From Corynebacterium halotolerans YIM 70093 = DSM 44683 (GTDB lineage: Bacteria; Actinomycetota; Actinomycetes; Mycobacteriales; Mycobacteriaceae), in assembly GCF_000341345.1 (NCBI RefSeq), contig NC_020302.1, positions 228,075 to 292,074 of the forward strand: a DNA stretch of 64,000 nucleotides. Reading direction: 5' to 3'. Each line of letters begins with the position of its first letter. The first letter of the stretch is position 1. The translations under genes and the position numbers were made by a program. The notes beneath the pieces were generated by a model that saw only the letters and a program-made list of their open reading frames with translations, was not told where the DNA came from and made no database searches. Positions 32,146 to 42,543 of this stretch are shown here, piece after piece.

Positions 32146-34082
32146 CAGATGGCCACGCGCTTGTCCGGTTCGAGCCACATGGGCGAATCCGTGTCAATCT
32201 CCGGGAAGGCCTCGTAGAACTCGGCGACGTTCGCGGCGATGACGTTGCAGCGGAACTCGGCGGGGGAGTGCGGGTCGATCGCCAGGTACTGGGCGGCCAT
32301 CTCCGGCCGGATGGCGGTGCGCCACACCCGCGCCCAGGCCAGGAAGAGTCGCTGCAGGCCGTTGAACTCGCGGCCGGCCAGGTCGGGGTCCGCGTCCTCG
32401 GCCTCGAAGGGCAGCACCGGGGAGGTCTCGAAGGTCAGACCGCGATCGGCCAGGTATTTGCGGTAGGCCACCACCGCGATGCCGAGGCCGCCCAGGTCAC
32501 CGATGTTCTCGCCCAGGGTGAACTCGCCGTTGACGCCGGTGGTCTCGATGTCGGTCTCCTTGAGCACGGAGGGCACCAGGCCGGTGAACTGCTCGACGAG
32601 CTTATCGGTCAGCTCGGTGAAGGCGCGGCGGTCCTCGTCGGTCCACCAGGAGTTCAGGTTGCCCTTGCCGTCGTACTGGGAGCCCTGATCGTCGAAGCCG
32701 TGGCCGATCTCGTGGCCGATGACCGCGCCGATGGCGCCGAAGTTCTCGGCGGCGTCGGCGTCCGGGCTGTAGAAGGGTGCGCGCAGGATGGCGGCGGGGA
32801 AGGTGATGTCGTTGACCACCGGGTTGTAGAACGCGTTGACGGTCTGCGGGGTGGTCACCCACTCGTCGCGGTCGGCGGGGTGCCCGATCTTGTTCAGCTC
32901 GTAGTCGTGGAGGAACTCGGCTCCGGCGCGCACGTTGGCGATCAGGTCGGCGCCGGCGGCGGAGAACTCCAGGCCCTCATAGGAGCGCCAGGTGTCGGGG
33001 TAGCCGATCTTCGGGCGGAACTGCTCCAGTTTCTCCAGGGCACGCTGCTTGGTCTCCCCGGTCATCCACGGCAGCGAGGTGATGCGCTCGCGGTAGGCGG
33101 CGACCAGGTAGTCGACCAGCTCCAGCATGTCCTCCTTGGAGGAGGCGGGGAAGTGGCGCTCGACGAAGATCCTGCCGATCTCCTGGCCGACGAGCGTCTC
33201 GGCCAGGCCGACGCCGCGCTTCCAACGGTCGCGCTGCTGCGTGGCACCGGACAGGCGGGTGCCGTAGAACTCGAAGTTCTTCTCCCCGATCTCCTCGGGC
33301 AGGACCCCGGCGCGGGAGCGCAGGATGTGCCAGGTGCCCCACAGCTGCCAATCGGCGAGCCGGTCGCCGGTGAGCAGTCCGGCGAGGTGGTCGGCGTAGC
33401 TGGGCATCATCGACACGATCCGCTGCTCGGGCACGCCGGAGGCGCGCAACATCGTCTGGATGATGGCGGGCAGCTCGCCGAAGTCGGTCGGATTGTAGGT
33501 CTTCACGGCGTCGCGGGTGGACACGACGTCCCAGTGGCCGGCGGCGATCTCGGTCTCCAGTCCGACGATGCGATCCGCGGCGATCTCCGGGGTCAGGCCG
33601 AACAGGCGGGCCGGGTCGAGGAATTCGAGCATCTCGCGCACGTGGACGCGGTAGGCGGCGAGGACCTCGGCGTGGGCCTCCTCGCGGTAGTAGGCCTCGT
33701 CCGGCAGGCCCAGGCCCGACTGCACCAGGTAGGCGATGGCCTCCTCACTGGAGGAGTCCTTCTCCACCCAGAAGGTCAGCGGTGCGCCCACCCCGCTACG
33801 CTCCAGGCGGCCGAGGTTGGCGGCGAACTCCTCGACGCCCGCGGCGGTGAGCAGCTCAAGGTCGGGGTCGAGCGGGGCCAGCCCGGCGGCGTTGACGCCG
33901 TCGACGTCCATGAAGGAGTCGAAGAGCACGCCGGGGCGACCGGCGTCCTCCTCGACGATGCGGTGGACGTCGAGCTCGGCGTCGTCACGCAGGCGGTGGA
34001 AGGTGCCGTCGACGCCGCGGTCCTCGGGGATGACGTGGGTCTTCAGCCAGGGGCCGTTGACATACTGGTACAGGTCGTTCAT
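32142..34082 (-). CDS. pepO: M13 family zinc endopeptidase (PepO/neprilysin type)
   Basis: A 646-residue M13 metallopeptidase. The zinc motif HEIGH has His457, Glu458 and His461, and the third ligand lies in GENIGDLGG. The substrate motif NAFYNPVVNDITFPAAIL is the usual N-A-(F/Y)-Y. No signal peptide is visible, so it probably acts in the cytoplasm on small peptides, as in other corynebacterial and mycobacterial M13 members. A TAGAGT hexamer lies seven bases upstream of ATG 34082, so the transcript should be leaderless. It is divergent from the 34126 gene with only 43 bp between start codons. Confidence 0.9.
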   Translation of the reverse strand: MNDLYQYVNGPWLKTHVIPEDRGVDGTFHRLRDDAELDVHRIVEEDAGRPGVLFDSFMDVDGVNAAGLAPLDPDLELLTAAGVEEFAANLGRLERSGVGAPLTFWVEKDSSSEEAIAYLVQSGLGLPDEAYYREEAHAEVLAAYRVHVREMLEFLDPARLFGLTPEIAADRIVGLETEIAAGHWDVVSTRDAVKTYNPTDFGELPAIIQTMLRASGVPEQRIVSMMPSYADHLAGLLTGDRLADWQLWGTWHILRSRAGVLPEEIGEKNFEFYGTRLSGATQQRDRWKRGVGLAETLVGQEIGRIFVERHFPASSKEDMLELVDYLVAAYRERITSLPWMTGETKQRALEKLEQFRPKIGYPDTWRSYEGLEFSAAGADLIANVRAGAEFLHDYELNKIGHPADRDEWVTTPQTVNAFYNPVVNDITFPAAILRAPFYSPDADAAENFGAIGAVIGHEIGHGFDDQGSQYDGKGNLNSWWTDEDRRAFTELTDKLVEQFTGLVPSVLKETDIETTGVNGEFTLGENIGDLGGLGIAVVAYRKYLADRGLTFETSPVLPFEAEDADPDLAGREFNGLQRLFLAWARVWRTAIRPEMAAQYLAIDPHSPAEFRCNVIAANVAEFYEAFPEIDTDSPMWLEPDKRVAIW

Positions 34083-34125
34083 GCGCCCCACTCTAGGGGA
34101 ACCGACAACGGTTAGGCTGGGGTTC
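34083..34125. promoter_or_regulatory. 43-bp divergent promoter of two leaderless genes
   Basis: The minus-strand -10 TAGAGT (34095-34090) lies seven bases from pepO ATG 34082, and the plus-strand -10 TAGGCT (34113-34118) lies seven bases from ATG 34126. The two hexamers are 17 bp apart, so the -35 regions overlap each other's -10. Confidence 0.6.
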
Positions 34126-34767
34126 ATGCCGACGTACCGACTCCAACCGGTTCGGGCGGGACGGTACTGGTGGGCGGTCTTCGGGGTCACCGCCATCGTG
34201 CTGTTGCTGCCCGCGATCATCAACCTCGCCGTGCCGGACCGGACCTCCGCCACCGACGAGGTCCGCCTGGGTACCCTGGGCTACGACTGGGAGGTGCCCG
34301 TCCCCGACCCTCAGGGGGAGGGGGAGGTGCTGACCTGCGCCAAATCCACCGGTTCCATCAGCGGTCACGCGTGGGACTGCGACGGGGTGCTGCTGCAGTC
34401 GATCATCGCGGAGGGCGGCACCGAACCGGATCGGACGCTGCGTCGCATGGTGCGCGCCCTAGACCTGTTCCCGCCCGCCGAGAACGCCCCGATCCTCCGG
34501 GAGGGCGACGCCCGCATGCTCATCGACCCCGAGTGGGGCACCATCGGACTCTCCCTGGAGGGTGACGACGAGCGCGAGGATCTGACCATGGTGGCGGTGA
34601 TCTCGGGCCGTGGCCCGCAGACCGCCCCGCTCGCCGACGCCGTGTGGCGGGCCTACACCGGCAGTCCGCTGCCCGGGATTGTCCGGGAGGAAATCCGCAT
34701 GCGGGAGAACCCGATGACGCCCTGGGGATCGACCGGGGCGTTCAACCTGGAGGGAATCGACGTATGA
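34126..34767 (+). CDS. Hypothetical membrane-anchored protein
   Basis: A 213-residue protein with one N-terminal membrane helix (WWAVFGVTAIVLLLPAIINL, about residues 15-34) and a soluble extracytoplasmic domain with two cysteines (LTCAKSTGSI, AWDCDGVL) that may pair. No known domain is recognised. It overlaps the following PrsW-like gene (ATGA), so the two are likely functional partners; it might be a substrate or co-factor of the protease. Leaderless promoter layout. Confidence 0.65.
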   Translation: MPTYRLQPVRAGRYWWAVFGVTAIVLLLPAIINLAVPDRTSATDEVRLGTLGYDWEVPVPDPQGEGEVLTCAKSTGSISGHAWDCDGVLLQSIIAEGGTEPDRTLRRMVRALDLFPPAENAPILREGDARMLIDPEWGTIGLSLEGDDEREDLTMVAVISGRGPQTAPLADAVWRAYTGSPLPGIVREEIRMRENPMTPWGSTGAFNLEGIDV

Positions 34768-35819
34768 GCCGACTGTTCCGCTGGACCCTGCTGGCGCTGA
34801 TGATCGTGGGGTTGCCCTCCATGCTCTACTTCACCGCCTCGAACTTCCTGGTCTCCGGGGTCGCCGCCTCGCTGGGACTGCTGTTCGCGGTGCTCTACGT
34901 GGCGCTGGTTCTCATCCTGCTGCGCCTGTCGCCGATGTGGCCGCGCGCCGGCGTCCTGTGGGTGGCCGCCTGCCTGGTCTGGGGAGGTGGGGCCAGCTTC
35001 CTGCTGGTCATGGTCTCGGGCCTGCCGTTGATGACCCTGATGGACAAGCTCGGCTGGGAGACCGTCGCCATGTCCTTCGGCGGCGCGTGGCCGGAGGAGA
35101 TCTCCAAGGCCCTGGGCGTGGCCGTCATCCTGCTGAGCTTCCGGCAGCTCAACCGCCCCTGGCACGGCCTGGTCACCGGCGCGGTGGTGGGCCTGGGTTT
35201 CGAGACCGTCGAGAACCACCTTTACGGTTCCATCGGCGCCATGCTCGACCCGAACTCCGACCTCAGCGGCACGCTCAGCATCTGGCTGGCCCGGATTCTC
35301 ATGGGCCCCGCCCTGCACATCGTCTTCACCGCCCTGGCCGGCTGGGGGCTGGGGCTGGCGATCTTCACGGCCCGCAGGTCCGTGTCCTGGCGCTTCGGCG
35401 TCGGCCTTGCCTGGTTGACGGTCGCCTTCGCGCTGCACTTCGCGTGGAACCTCATGTTCGAGGACAATTTCTGGCTCATCGCCCACTACGTCATCGTCGC
35501 CGTGGTGATGTACCCGCTGTTCATCGTCGTCTGGCTCCGCGCCCACCGTGCCTGCCGCGCCGACCGGACCTACGCGTTCACGCCGCGGCCCGTGACGTCC
35601 GTGGCGCAGCTGCCTGCCGGGGTTGTCACGCCGGCGGGGCTGGAACCGGGCGGAAAAGCAGGCTCCCCGCAGCTTTCCGGGACCCGTCGGCTGGAACGCG
35701 AGACGGTCCGGCCGGGCGGGCGGCTACCGGACCGCCTGGATGGGCAGCGCGAGCAGGGCCACGCCCCAGAGGGCCAGGACTACACCGCCCCCGACGATCA
35801 CGGCCGTCGCATCGAGTGA
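34764..35819 (+). CDS. PrsW family intramembrane metalloprotease
   Basis: A 351-residue polytopic protein with about eight helices. PrsW marks are visible in order: PEEISKALGVA (the EExxK motif), a FETVENHLYG helix, GPALHIVFTALAGWGLG (conserved His) and ALHFAWNLMFE. In Bacillus, PrsW cleaves an anti-sigma factor; the target here is unknown, though the upstream partner gene is a candidate. The last 80 residues (from about RADRTYAFTPRP) are hydrophilic. The final 32 codons are antisense to a small membrane-type ORF (35724-35828), so the native stop could once have been earlier. Confidence 0.82.
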   Translation: MSRLFRWTLLALMIVGLPSMLYFTASNFLVSGVAASLGLLFAVLYVALVLILLRLSPMWPRAGVLWVAACLVWGGGASFLLVMVSGLPLMTLMDKLGWETVAMSFGGAWPEEISKALGVAVILLSFRQLNRPWHGLVTGAVVGLGFETVENHLYGSIGAMLDPNSDLSGTLSIWLARILMGPALHIVFTALAGWGLGLAIFTARRSVSWRFGVGLAWLTVAFALHFAWNLMFEDNFWLIAHYVIVAVVMYPLFIVVWLRAHRACRADRTYAFTPRPVTSVAQLPAGVVTPAGLEPGGKAGSPQLSGTRRLERETVRPGGRLPDRLDGQREQGHAPEGQDYTAPDDHGRRIE

Positions 35820-35828
35820 GTCCCACAC
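35724..35828 (-). CDS. Candidate small membrane protein antisense to the end of the PrsW gene
   Basis: A 34-residue ORF from GTG 35828 (WDSLDATAVIVGGG then VVLALWGVALLALPIQAVR) with one strong membrane helix and an ACGAGG-like sequence just upstream. The frame is open further upstream (to 35966). It overlaps the hydrophilic tail of the PrsW ORF on the opposite strand, so one of the two reading frames may be spurious. Confidence 0.3.
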   Translation of the reverse strand: MWDSLDATAVIVGGGVVLALWGVALLALPIQAVR

Positions 35829-36020
35829 CGCCTCGTTCCCACGTCGGGCCTGTAACCCGGGGGCGGCCGGGGCCGTGATGTACCAGGGCCAGTGCCGGGG
35901 AACCCGGGTCGAAAGGTACCGGGCCACTCGATCAGACCTGTCCGCCTCCTTGCTGCGGCAGGCCACCTGTGTTTTCCGTCCAGTGTGCGCGGGGAGCGGC
36001 TCCAGGGCCGGAACTGGTCT

Positions 36021-36084
36021 GCGGTAGGGCGGACGTCAAAGTCGGCGGGGGCTGATTCCGGTCCTGGTGTCCGCCCTTCGGCTA
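36021..36084. repeat. 64-bp palindromic unit, locus B
   Basis: A single copy upstream of gltB: arms GCGGTAGGGCGGACGTC and GGTGTCCGCCCTTCGGC. It lies about 120 bp upstream of the AmtR-like dyad. Confidence 0.8.
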
Positions 36085-36201
36085 CCCCGGTCACCCCCCG
36101 GCCTGTCGCGCGACAGGTGAAATAAATCACATCTCAAACCTGTTCACCATTAGGTTTTCCGAATTGCGGTCAGCGTCCTCTTGCGCGACGACCCCTTCCC
36201 G

Positions 36202-36233
36202 CTGTTTTCTGTAGATCGACAGACAGAAAATAG
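36202..36233 (+). promoter_or_regulatory. Degenerate AmtR-like box in the gltB leader
   Basis: CTGT-N6-ACAG (36209-36222) is symmetrical and matches CTAT-N6-ATAG except for one base pair per half. It sits within a longer dyad (CTGTTTTCTGT, 36202-36212, with ACAGAAAATAG, 36223-36233). gltBD is an AmtR target in C. glutamicum. Confidence 0.45.
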
Positions 36234-36248
36234 TGAGGTGGAACGACC

Positions 36249-39200
36249 ATGAACCGAGAGGGGCTCTACAACCCGGCCCATGAGCACGACGCCTGCGGCG
36301 TCGGTTTCGTCGCCGACCTGCACGGACGTCCCAGCCGTGCGATCGTCGACAAGGGCCTGCAGGTGCTCATCAACATCGACCACCGCGGGGCCGCCGGGGC
36401 CGAGCGCAACACCGGCGACGGTACGGGCATCCTGCTGCAGATCCCGGACCGCTTCTACCGCGACGACATGGCCCGGCAGGGCGTGACCCTGCCCGCCGCA
36501 GGCGCCTACGCCACCGGCATCGCCTTCCTCCCGCGGGCGCGCATGGCCATGCTGGACGCGAAGCGCGAGATCGAGGCCATCGCCGTCGAGGAGGGCGCGA
36601 CCGTGCTCGGCTGGCGCGAGGTCCCCGTCGACCCGGGCGAACTGGGCACGATGGCCCACGACGCCATGCCGTCCTTCGCCCAGCTCTTTCTGTCCGCGGG
36701 GGACAGGCGCGGCATCGACCTGGACCGGGTGATGTTCCGCATCCGCAAGCGCTGCACCCGCGAACTGGGCACGAAGAACGGCGAGGAGACCGTCTACTTC
36801 CCCTCGCTGTCGGCGCGCACGATCGTCTACAAGGGCATGCTGACCACCCCGCAGCTGGCGCAGTTCTACGCCGACCTGCGCGACCCGCGCCTGGAGTCCG
36901 CGATCGCCCTGGTGCACTCGCGCTTCTCCACCAACACCTTCCCCAGCTGGCCGTTGGCGCACCCGTACCGGTTCGTCGCCCACAACGGCGAGATCAACAC
37001 CGTCAAGGGCAACGAGAACTGGATGCGTGCCCGCGAATCGCTCATCGACTCACCTCTGCTCGGGGACCTCGACCGCGTCCTGCCGGTCTGCACGCCGGGT
37101 GCCTCCGACACCGCGCGCTTCGACGAGGCCCTCGAGCTGCTCCACCTCGGCGGCTACTCCCTGCCCCACGCGATGGCGATGATGATCCCGCAGGCCTGGG
37201 AGCACAACCCCACCATCGACCCCGCCCTGCGCGACTTCCACGAGTACCACTCCTGCCTCATGGAGCCCTGGGACGGTCCCGCCGCGGTCGCGTTCACCGA
37301 CGGCACGCTCGTCGGCGCCGTCCTCGACCGCAACGGCCTGCGCCCGGGCCGCATCTGGATCACTGACGACGGCCTGGTCGTCATGGCCTCCGAGGCGGGC
37401 GTGCTCGACATCGACCCCGCGCGCGTCGTCAAGCGCACCCGCCTGCAGCCGGGGAAGATGTTCCTGCTCGACACGGAGGCCGGCCGCATCGTCCCCGACG
37501 GGGAGATCAAGCGCCAGCTCGCCGACGCCCGCCCCTACCGCGAGTGGATCCGGCACAACTTCGTCCCGCTCGCCGGGCTGCCGCAGACCCGCTACGAGTA
37601 CATGCCCCATGACCGGGCGGTGCTGCGCCAGCGCGTCTTCGGCGTCACGGAGGAGGACGTCGACCTGATCATCCGCCCCATGGCGCTCGACGCCGCCGAG
37701 GCGATCGGTTCCATGGGCTCCGACACCCCCATCGCGGCACTGTCCCAGCGCCCCCGGATGCTCTACGACTTCTTCGCCCAGCGTTTCGCCCAGGTGACCA
37801 ACCCGCCGCTGGACAGCATCCGCGAAAAGCCGGTGACCAGCATGCACACCCTGCTCGGCGCGCAGTCCGACGTGCTCAACCCCGGTCCCGAGGCTGCCCG
37901 CCGCATCCGCCTCGACTCCCCCGTGATCGACAACCACCAGCTGGCCACCCTCGCCCACGCCGACGACCACGGCGAGTGGCCCGCCTTCCACACCGCGGTC
38001 ATCTCCGGGCTGTACCCGGTCGCCCACCACGGCGCGGGCCTGCGCGAGGCGATCGAACGCGTGCGTCGCGAGGTGTCCGAGGCGATCGCCGCCGGCGCGA
38101 GCATCATCGTGCTCTCCGACCGCGAGTCCGACGAACGCCACGCCCCGATCCCGTCGCTGCTGCTGACCTCCGCGGTCCACCAGCACCTCGTGGCCGGGCG
38201 CACCCGGACCCGCTGCTCGCTGGTCATCGAGTCCGGCGACGCCCGCGAGGTCCACCACCTGGCCATGCTCATCGGCTTCGGCGCCGACGCGATCAACCCC
38301 TACATGGCCTTCGAGACCATCGATGAGCTGCGCATGGCCGGCCAGCTCGGCGAGCTCACCCTGGATGAGGCCTGCACCAACTACGTCACCGCCGCCACCT
38401 CCGGCGTGCTCAAGGTGATGTCCAAGATGGGCATCGCGACCGTCGCCAGTTACCGTGGTGCACAGCTGGCCGACGTCACCGGGCTGCACTCCGACCTGCT
38501 CGACGAGTACTTCGGCGCCGTGCCGTCCCCGGTCGGCGGCATCGGCCTCGAGGAGCTGGCCGCGGACGTGGAGGCCCGTCACCGCGGCGCCTTCCTGCCG
38601 CGTCCGGAGGAACTCGCCCACCGCGAGCTCGAGCTGGGCGGGGAGTACAAGTGGCGCCGCGAGGGCGAGTACCACCTGTTCAACCCGGAGACGATCTTCA
38701 AGCTCCAGCACGCCACGAAGACCGGGCGGTACGCGATCTTCAAGGACTACACCGCGGCCGTCGACCGGCAGTCGCAGCGCCTGGCCACCCTCCGGGGGAT
38801 GATGGAGTTCGCCCCCGACCGCCCACCCGTACCGGTGGAGGAGGTCGAGCCGGTCGCGGACATCGTGCAGCGCTTCTCGACGGGCGCGATGTCTTACGGT
38901 TCCATCTCCGCCGAGGCGCACGAAACCCTCGCGATCGCCATGAACCGCCTGCACGCCATGTCCAACTCCGGGGAGGGCGGCGAGGACCCGGCCCGCTTCG
39001 AACCGGAGCCGGACGGCGACTGGAAGCGCTCGGCCATCAAGCAGGTCGCCTCCGGACGCTTCGGCGTGACCAGCCACTACCTGACCAACTGCACCGACAT
39101 CCAGATCAAGATGGCCCAGGGGGCCAAGCCCGGCGAGGGCGGCCAGCTGCCACCGAACAAGGTCTACCCGTGGATCGCCGAGGTGCGCGTCACCACCCCG

Positions 39201-40835
39201 GGCGTCGGGCTGATCTCCCCGCCGCCCCACCACGACATCTACTCCATCGAGGACCTCGCCCAGCTGATCTTCGACCTGAAGAACGCCAACCCGGACGCGC
39301 GGATCCACGTCAAGCTCGTCTCCGAGCAGGGCGTGGGCACCGTCGCCGCGGGAGTGTCCAAGGCGCACGCCGACGTCGTGCTGATCTCCGGCCACGACGG
39401 CGGCACCGGCGCCTCGCCGCTGACCTCGCTGAAGCACGCGGGCGGACCCTGGGAGCTCGGGCTCGCGGAGACCCAGCAGACCCTGCTGCTCAACGGCCTG
39501 CGCGACCGCATCCGGGTCCAGTGCGACGGGCAGCTCAAGACCGGCCGCGACGTCGTCGTCGCCACCCTGCTCGGCGCCGAGGAATTCGGCTTCGCGACGG
39601 CCCCGCTGGTCGTCGAGGGCTGCGTCATGATGCGGGTGTGCCACCTCGACACCTGCCCCGTCGGCGTGGCCACGCAGAACCCCGATCTGCGGGCCAAGTT
39701 CACGGGCAGGGCCGAGCACGTGGTCAACTTCTTCCGGTTCCTGGCGCAGGAGGTCCGCGAGTACCTGGCCCAGCTGGGCTTCCGCTCCATCGACGAGGCG
39801 GTCGGCCAGGCCCAGGTGCTGCGACAGAGCCGCGATGCGGAGTTCACCGCGGCGAACCCGCGCGCCGCGGCGCTGGATCTCGCGCCGGTCTTCCACGTCC
39901 CGCGCTCGCGCTTCCGCAACCAGAACCCGCGGCGCACCCGCGCCCAGGAGCACGGGCTGGCCGGGGTGCTGGATGAACGCATCATCCGCGACACCCAGCT
40001 GACCATCGACGCCGCCGCGGCCGCCGTCAGCGAGAACGCGCCGGCCTGGATGTCGTCGGGCCCGGCCCCGACGATCGCGATGAGCTACCCCATCCGCAAC
40101 GTCGACCGCAGCGTCGGCACCATGGCCGGCTCGCGCGTCACCCGCGCCGCCGGCCGCGACGGCCTGCCCGACGGCACCGTCACGCTGACCTTCACCGGCT
40201 CGGCGGGCAACTCCTTCGGCGCGTTCGTCCCCCGCGGCATGACGCTCGACCTGGTCGGCGACGCCAACGACTTCATCGGCAAGGGACTGTCCGGCGGCCG
40301 CCTCATCGTCCGACCGCACGCCGCCGCCCCGGGGCAGATCGACGCCGGTGAGCCCGACATCATCGCGGGCAACGTCATCGGCTTCGGCGCCACCGCCGGC
40401 GAGATCTTCATCGCCGGGTCCGTCGGGGAGCGTTTCTGCGTCCGCAACTCGGGCGCGACGGCCGTCGTCGAGGGCATCGGCAACCACGGCTGCGAGTACA
40501 TGACCGGCGGGCGCGTGGTCGTCCTCGGCGAGGTCGGCGACAACTTCGGCGCCGGCATGTCGGGCGGCATCGCCTACCTCGCGCCGCAGCCCGGCCTGGA
40601 GCGGAAGATCAACCCGGAGCTCGTCGACGTCGAGACGCCCACCGCGGCGGACGTCGAGTTCCTCGAGGGCGTGATCGACGAACACATCCGAGTCACCGGC
40701 TCGACCACCCCGTGGCAGGCCCGCGACCTGGTCAAGGTCATGCCGCGCGACTACCGGAAGGTACTGACCATCATCTCGACGGCCGGCGCGGAAGGCCGCG
40801 ACGTCGACACCGCGATCATGGAGGCAGTGAACTGA
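36249..40835 (+). CDS. gltB: Glutamate synthase (NADPH) large subunit
   Basis: A 1528-residue GOGAT alpha subunit. Domains in order: class II glutamine amidotransferase with the catalytic Cys16 (HDACGVGF), which becomes N-terminal after propeptide removal; the central domain; the FMN-binding synthase domain ([31 protein letters not shown]); and the 3Fe-4S cysteines Cys1125, Cys1131 and Cys1136 ([17 protein letters not shown]); then the C-terminal beta-helix. It makes glutamate from glutamine and 2-oxoglutarate in the cytoplasm together with GltD. ATG 36249 has GAGGTGG upstream. An AmtR-like dyad 16-47 bp before the start suggests nitrogen control. Confidence 0.97.
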   Translation: MNREGLYNPAHEHDACGVGFVADLHGRPSRAIVDKGLQVLINIDHRGAAGAERNTGDGTGILLQIPDRFYRDDMARQGVTLPAAGAYATGIAFLPRARMAMLDAKREIEAIAVEEGATVLGWREVPVDPGELGTMAHDAMPSFAQLFLSAGDRRGIDLDRVMFRIRKRCTRELGTKNGEETVYFPSLSARTIVYKGMLTTPQLAQFYADLRDPRLESAIALVHSRFSTNTFPSWPLAHPYRFVAHNGEINTVKGNENWMRARESLIDSPLLGDLDRVLPVCTPGASDTARFDEALELLHLGGYSLPHAMAMMIPQAWEHNPTIDPALRDFHEYHSCLMEPWDGPAAVAFTDGTLVGAVLDRNGLRPGRIWITDDGLVVMASEAGVLDIDPARVVKRTRLQPGKMFLLDTEAGRIVPDGEIKRQLADARPYREWIRHNFVPLAGLPQTRYEYMPHDRAVLRQRVFGVTEEDVDLIIRPMALDAAEAIGSMGSDTPIAALSQRPRMLYDFFAQRFAQVTNPPLDSIREKPVTSMHTLLGAQSDVLNPGPEAARRIRLDSPVIDNHQLATLAHADDHGEWPAFHTAVISGLYPVAHHGAGLREAIERVRREVSEAIAAGASIIVLSDRESDERHAPIPSLLLTSAVHQHLVAGRTRTRCSLVIESGDAREVHHLAMLIGFGADAINPYMAFETIDELRMAGQLGELTLDEACTNYVTAATSGVLKVMSKMGIATVASYRGAQLADVTGLHSDLLDEYFGAVPSPVGGIGLEELAADVEARHRGAFLPRPEELAHRELELGGEYKWRREGEYHLFNPETIFKLQHATKTGRYAIFKDYTAAVDRQSQRLATLRGMMEFAPDRPPVPVEEVEPVADIVQRFSTGAMSYGSISAEAHETLAIAMNRLHAMSNSGEGGEDPARFEPEPDGDWKRSAIKQVASGRFGVTSHYLTNCTDIQIKMAQGAKPGEGGQLPPNKVYPWIAEVRVTTPGVGLISPPPHHDIYSIEDLAQLIFDLKNANPDARIHVKLVSEQGVGTVAAGVSKAHADVVLISGHDGGTGASPLTSLKHAGGPWELGLAETQQTLLLNGLRDRIRVQCDGQLKTGRDVVVATLLGAEEFGFATAPLVVEGCVMMRVCHLDTCPVGVATQNPDLRAKFTGRAEHVVNFFRFLAQEVREYLAQLGFRSIDEAVGQAQVLRQSRDAEFTAANPRAAALDLAPVFHVPRSRFRNQNPRRTRAQEHGLAGVLDERIIRDTQLTIDAAAAAVSENAPAWMSSGPAPTIAMSYPIRNVDRSVGTMAGSRVTRAAGRDGLPDGTVTLTFTGSAGNSFGAFVPRGMTLDLVGDANDFIGKGLSGGRLIVRPHAAAPGQIDAGEPDIIAGNVIGFGATAGEIFIAGSVGERFCVRNSGATAVVEGIGNHGCEYMTGGRVVVLGEVGDNFGAGMSGGIAYLAPQPGLERKINPELVDVETPTAADVEFLEGVIDEHIRVTGSTTPWQARDLVKVMPRDYRKVLTIISTAGAEGRDVDTAIMEAVN

Positions 40836-40836
40836 C

Positions 40837-42378
40837 ATGGCCGACCCCCACGGATTCCAGAAATTCCACCGCGAAGAACCCGCCCACCGGCCCGTGCCGC
40901 TGCGCCTGCTCGACTGGCGGGAGGTCCACGAACCTGTTGCTGACGGACAGATCCGGCAGCAGGCCACCCGCTGCATGGACTGCGGCGTGCCCTTCTGCCA
41001 CGAGGGCTGCCCGCTCGGCAACATCATCCCCGAGTGGAACGACCTCGTGCGCACCGGCCGCTGGCGGGAGGCCTTCGACCGCCTCCACGCCACCAACAAC
41101 TTCCCCGAGTTCACCGGCCGCCTGTGCCCGGCGCCCTGCGAGGGCGCGTGCGTGCTCGGCATCAACGACGACGCCGTCGCAATCAAGGACATCGAACTCG
41201 AGATCGTCGAGCGGGGGTTCCGGGAAGGCTGGGTCGAACCCGTGCGGCCGTCGTTCGACACGGGACAGTCGGTGGCGGTCATCGGTTCCGGCCCCGCCGG
41301 CCTGGCCGCCGCCCAGCAGCTCACCCGCGCCGGGCACCGCGTCACCGTCCACGAACGCGACGACCGCCTCGGCGGGCTCATGCGTTACGGCGTGCCCGAG
41401 TACAAGATGGAGCACCGCTTCATCGACCGGCGGCTGGCGCAGCTGGCGGCGGAGGGCACGGTATTTGAGACCGGGGTCTCGCCGGATGCCGCCGACCTGG
41501 CGCTTTTCGACGCCGTCGTCCTCGCCACGGGCACGCCCGTCGCCCGCGACCTCGCCGTCGAGGGCCGCGACCTGGCCGGTGTCCACCAGGCGATGGAGTA
41601 CCTGCCGCAGCAGAACCACGTCAACGAGGGCGACACGCGGAGCCCGGCCATCGACGCCCGGGGCAAGCGCGTCGTGATCATCGGCGGCGGCGACACCGGC
41701 ACCGACTGCTTCGGCACGGCCCTGCGCCAGGGCGCGGCGAGCGTCACCCAGTTCGACATCCGCCCGCCGGCCCCTACCCGGCGCGCCGAATCCACCCCGT
41801 GGCCCACGTACCCGCTGATCCACCGCGTGGCCACCGCCCACGAGGAGGGCGAGTACGTGGTCACCGGCGACGAATCGGCCGAGGAGATCGAGGCCCTCGG
41901 TCTCGCGGTGCGCGGTACCGGGCAGCCCCTGGGCAACCGCGTCTTCACGGCCAACACCGTCTCCTTCCACGGGGAGGATGGCAGGGTCGGGCGGGTCCGC
42001 GCCAACGAGGTCGAGGTCGTCGACGGTAGGCGCGTGCCCGTGCCCGGCACCGACTTCGAGGTCGACGCCGACCTCGTGCTCATCGCCCTGGGCTTCACCG
42101 GCACCGAGCGCGGCGGCCTGGCCGAGGAGCTGGGGGTGGAGTTCGACGACCGTGGCCGCATGGTCCGCGACGGGCGGTACCGCGCGCGCCTCCGCCCGGT
42201 GGCCGGCGGGCCGGTGCCGCGGGTCTACGTCGCCGGCGACAACGGCCGCGGTCAGTCGCTCATCGTCTGGGCGATCGCCGAGGGACGGGCCGCCGCGGCG
42301 GCCGTCGACGCGGATCTCATGGGCGAGACGGCCCTGCCGGTCGCGGTGGAGCCGACGACCGTGGCGCTGAAGGCCTGA
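40837..42378 (+). CDS. gltD: Glutamate synthase (NADPH) small subunit
   Basis: A 513-residue GOGAT beta subunit. N-terminal cysteine clusters for the two 4Fe-4S centres are CMDCGVPFCHEGCPLGN and CPAPCEGACVLG. The FAD motif is GSGPAGLAAAQQL and the NADPH motif is GGGDTGTDC. It passes electrons from NADPH through FAD and iron-sulfur centres to GltB. The ATG lies one base after the gltB stop, so the subunits are co-translated. Confidence 0.97.
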   Translation: MADPHGFQKFHREEPAHRPVPLRLLDWREVHEPVADGQIRQQATRCMDCGVPFCHEGCPLGNIIPEWNDLVRTGRWREAFDRLHATNNFPEFTGRLCPAPCEGACVLGINDDAVAIKDIELEIVERGFREGWVEPVRPSFDTGQSVAVIGSGPAGLAAAQQLTRAGHRVTVHERDDRLGGLMRYGVPEYKMEHRFIDRRLAQLAAEGTVFETGVSPDAADLALFDAVVLATGTPVARDLAVEGRDLAGVHQAMEYLPQQNHVNEGDTRSPAIDARGKRVVIIGGGDTGTDCFGTALRQGAASVTQFDIRPPAPTRRAESTPWPTYPLIHRVATAHEEGEYVVTGDESAEEIEALGLAVRGTGQPLGNRVFTANTVSFHGEDGRVGRVRANEVEVVDGRRVPVPGTDFEVDADLVLIALGFTGTERGGLAEELGVEFDDRGRMVRDGRYRARLRPVAGGPVPRVYVAGDNGRGQSLIVWAIAEGRAAAAAVDADLMGETALPVAVEPTTVALKA

Positions 42379-42543
42379 GGCCGGAGGCGCGGCGAAGCGG
42401 CCTGCAGCAGGGGCCTGTGGGGGACCGGCTGTGAGAACGACGGAAACCGCGTACGCTCCCGGTCCCGGCACCTCACCGTGGGAAGGAAACGGCGAGCGAT
42501 CGGGGTGGTGTAGAGGGCGGACCCGCCGGGTGGCGTCCTCCGC

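Noticed and set aside
37050..41381. A 1443-codon open frame antisense to gltB and gltD
   Set aside because: Mirror frame of a strongly GC3-biased gene; the protein is low-complexity (Gly/Val/Asp/His rich) and covers a certain gene on the other strand.
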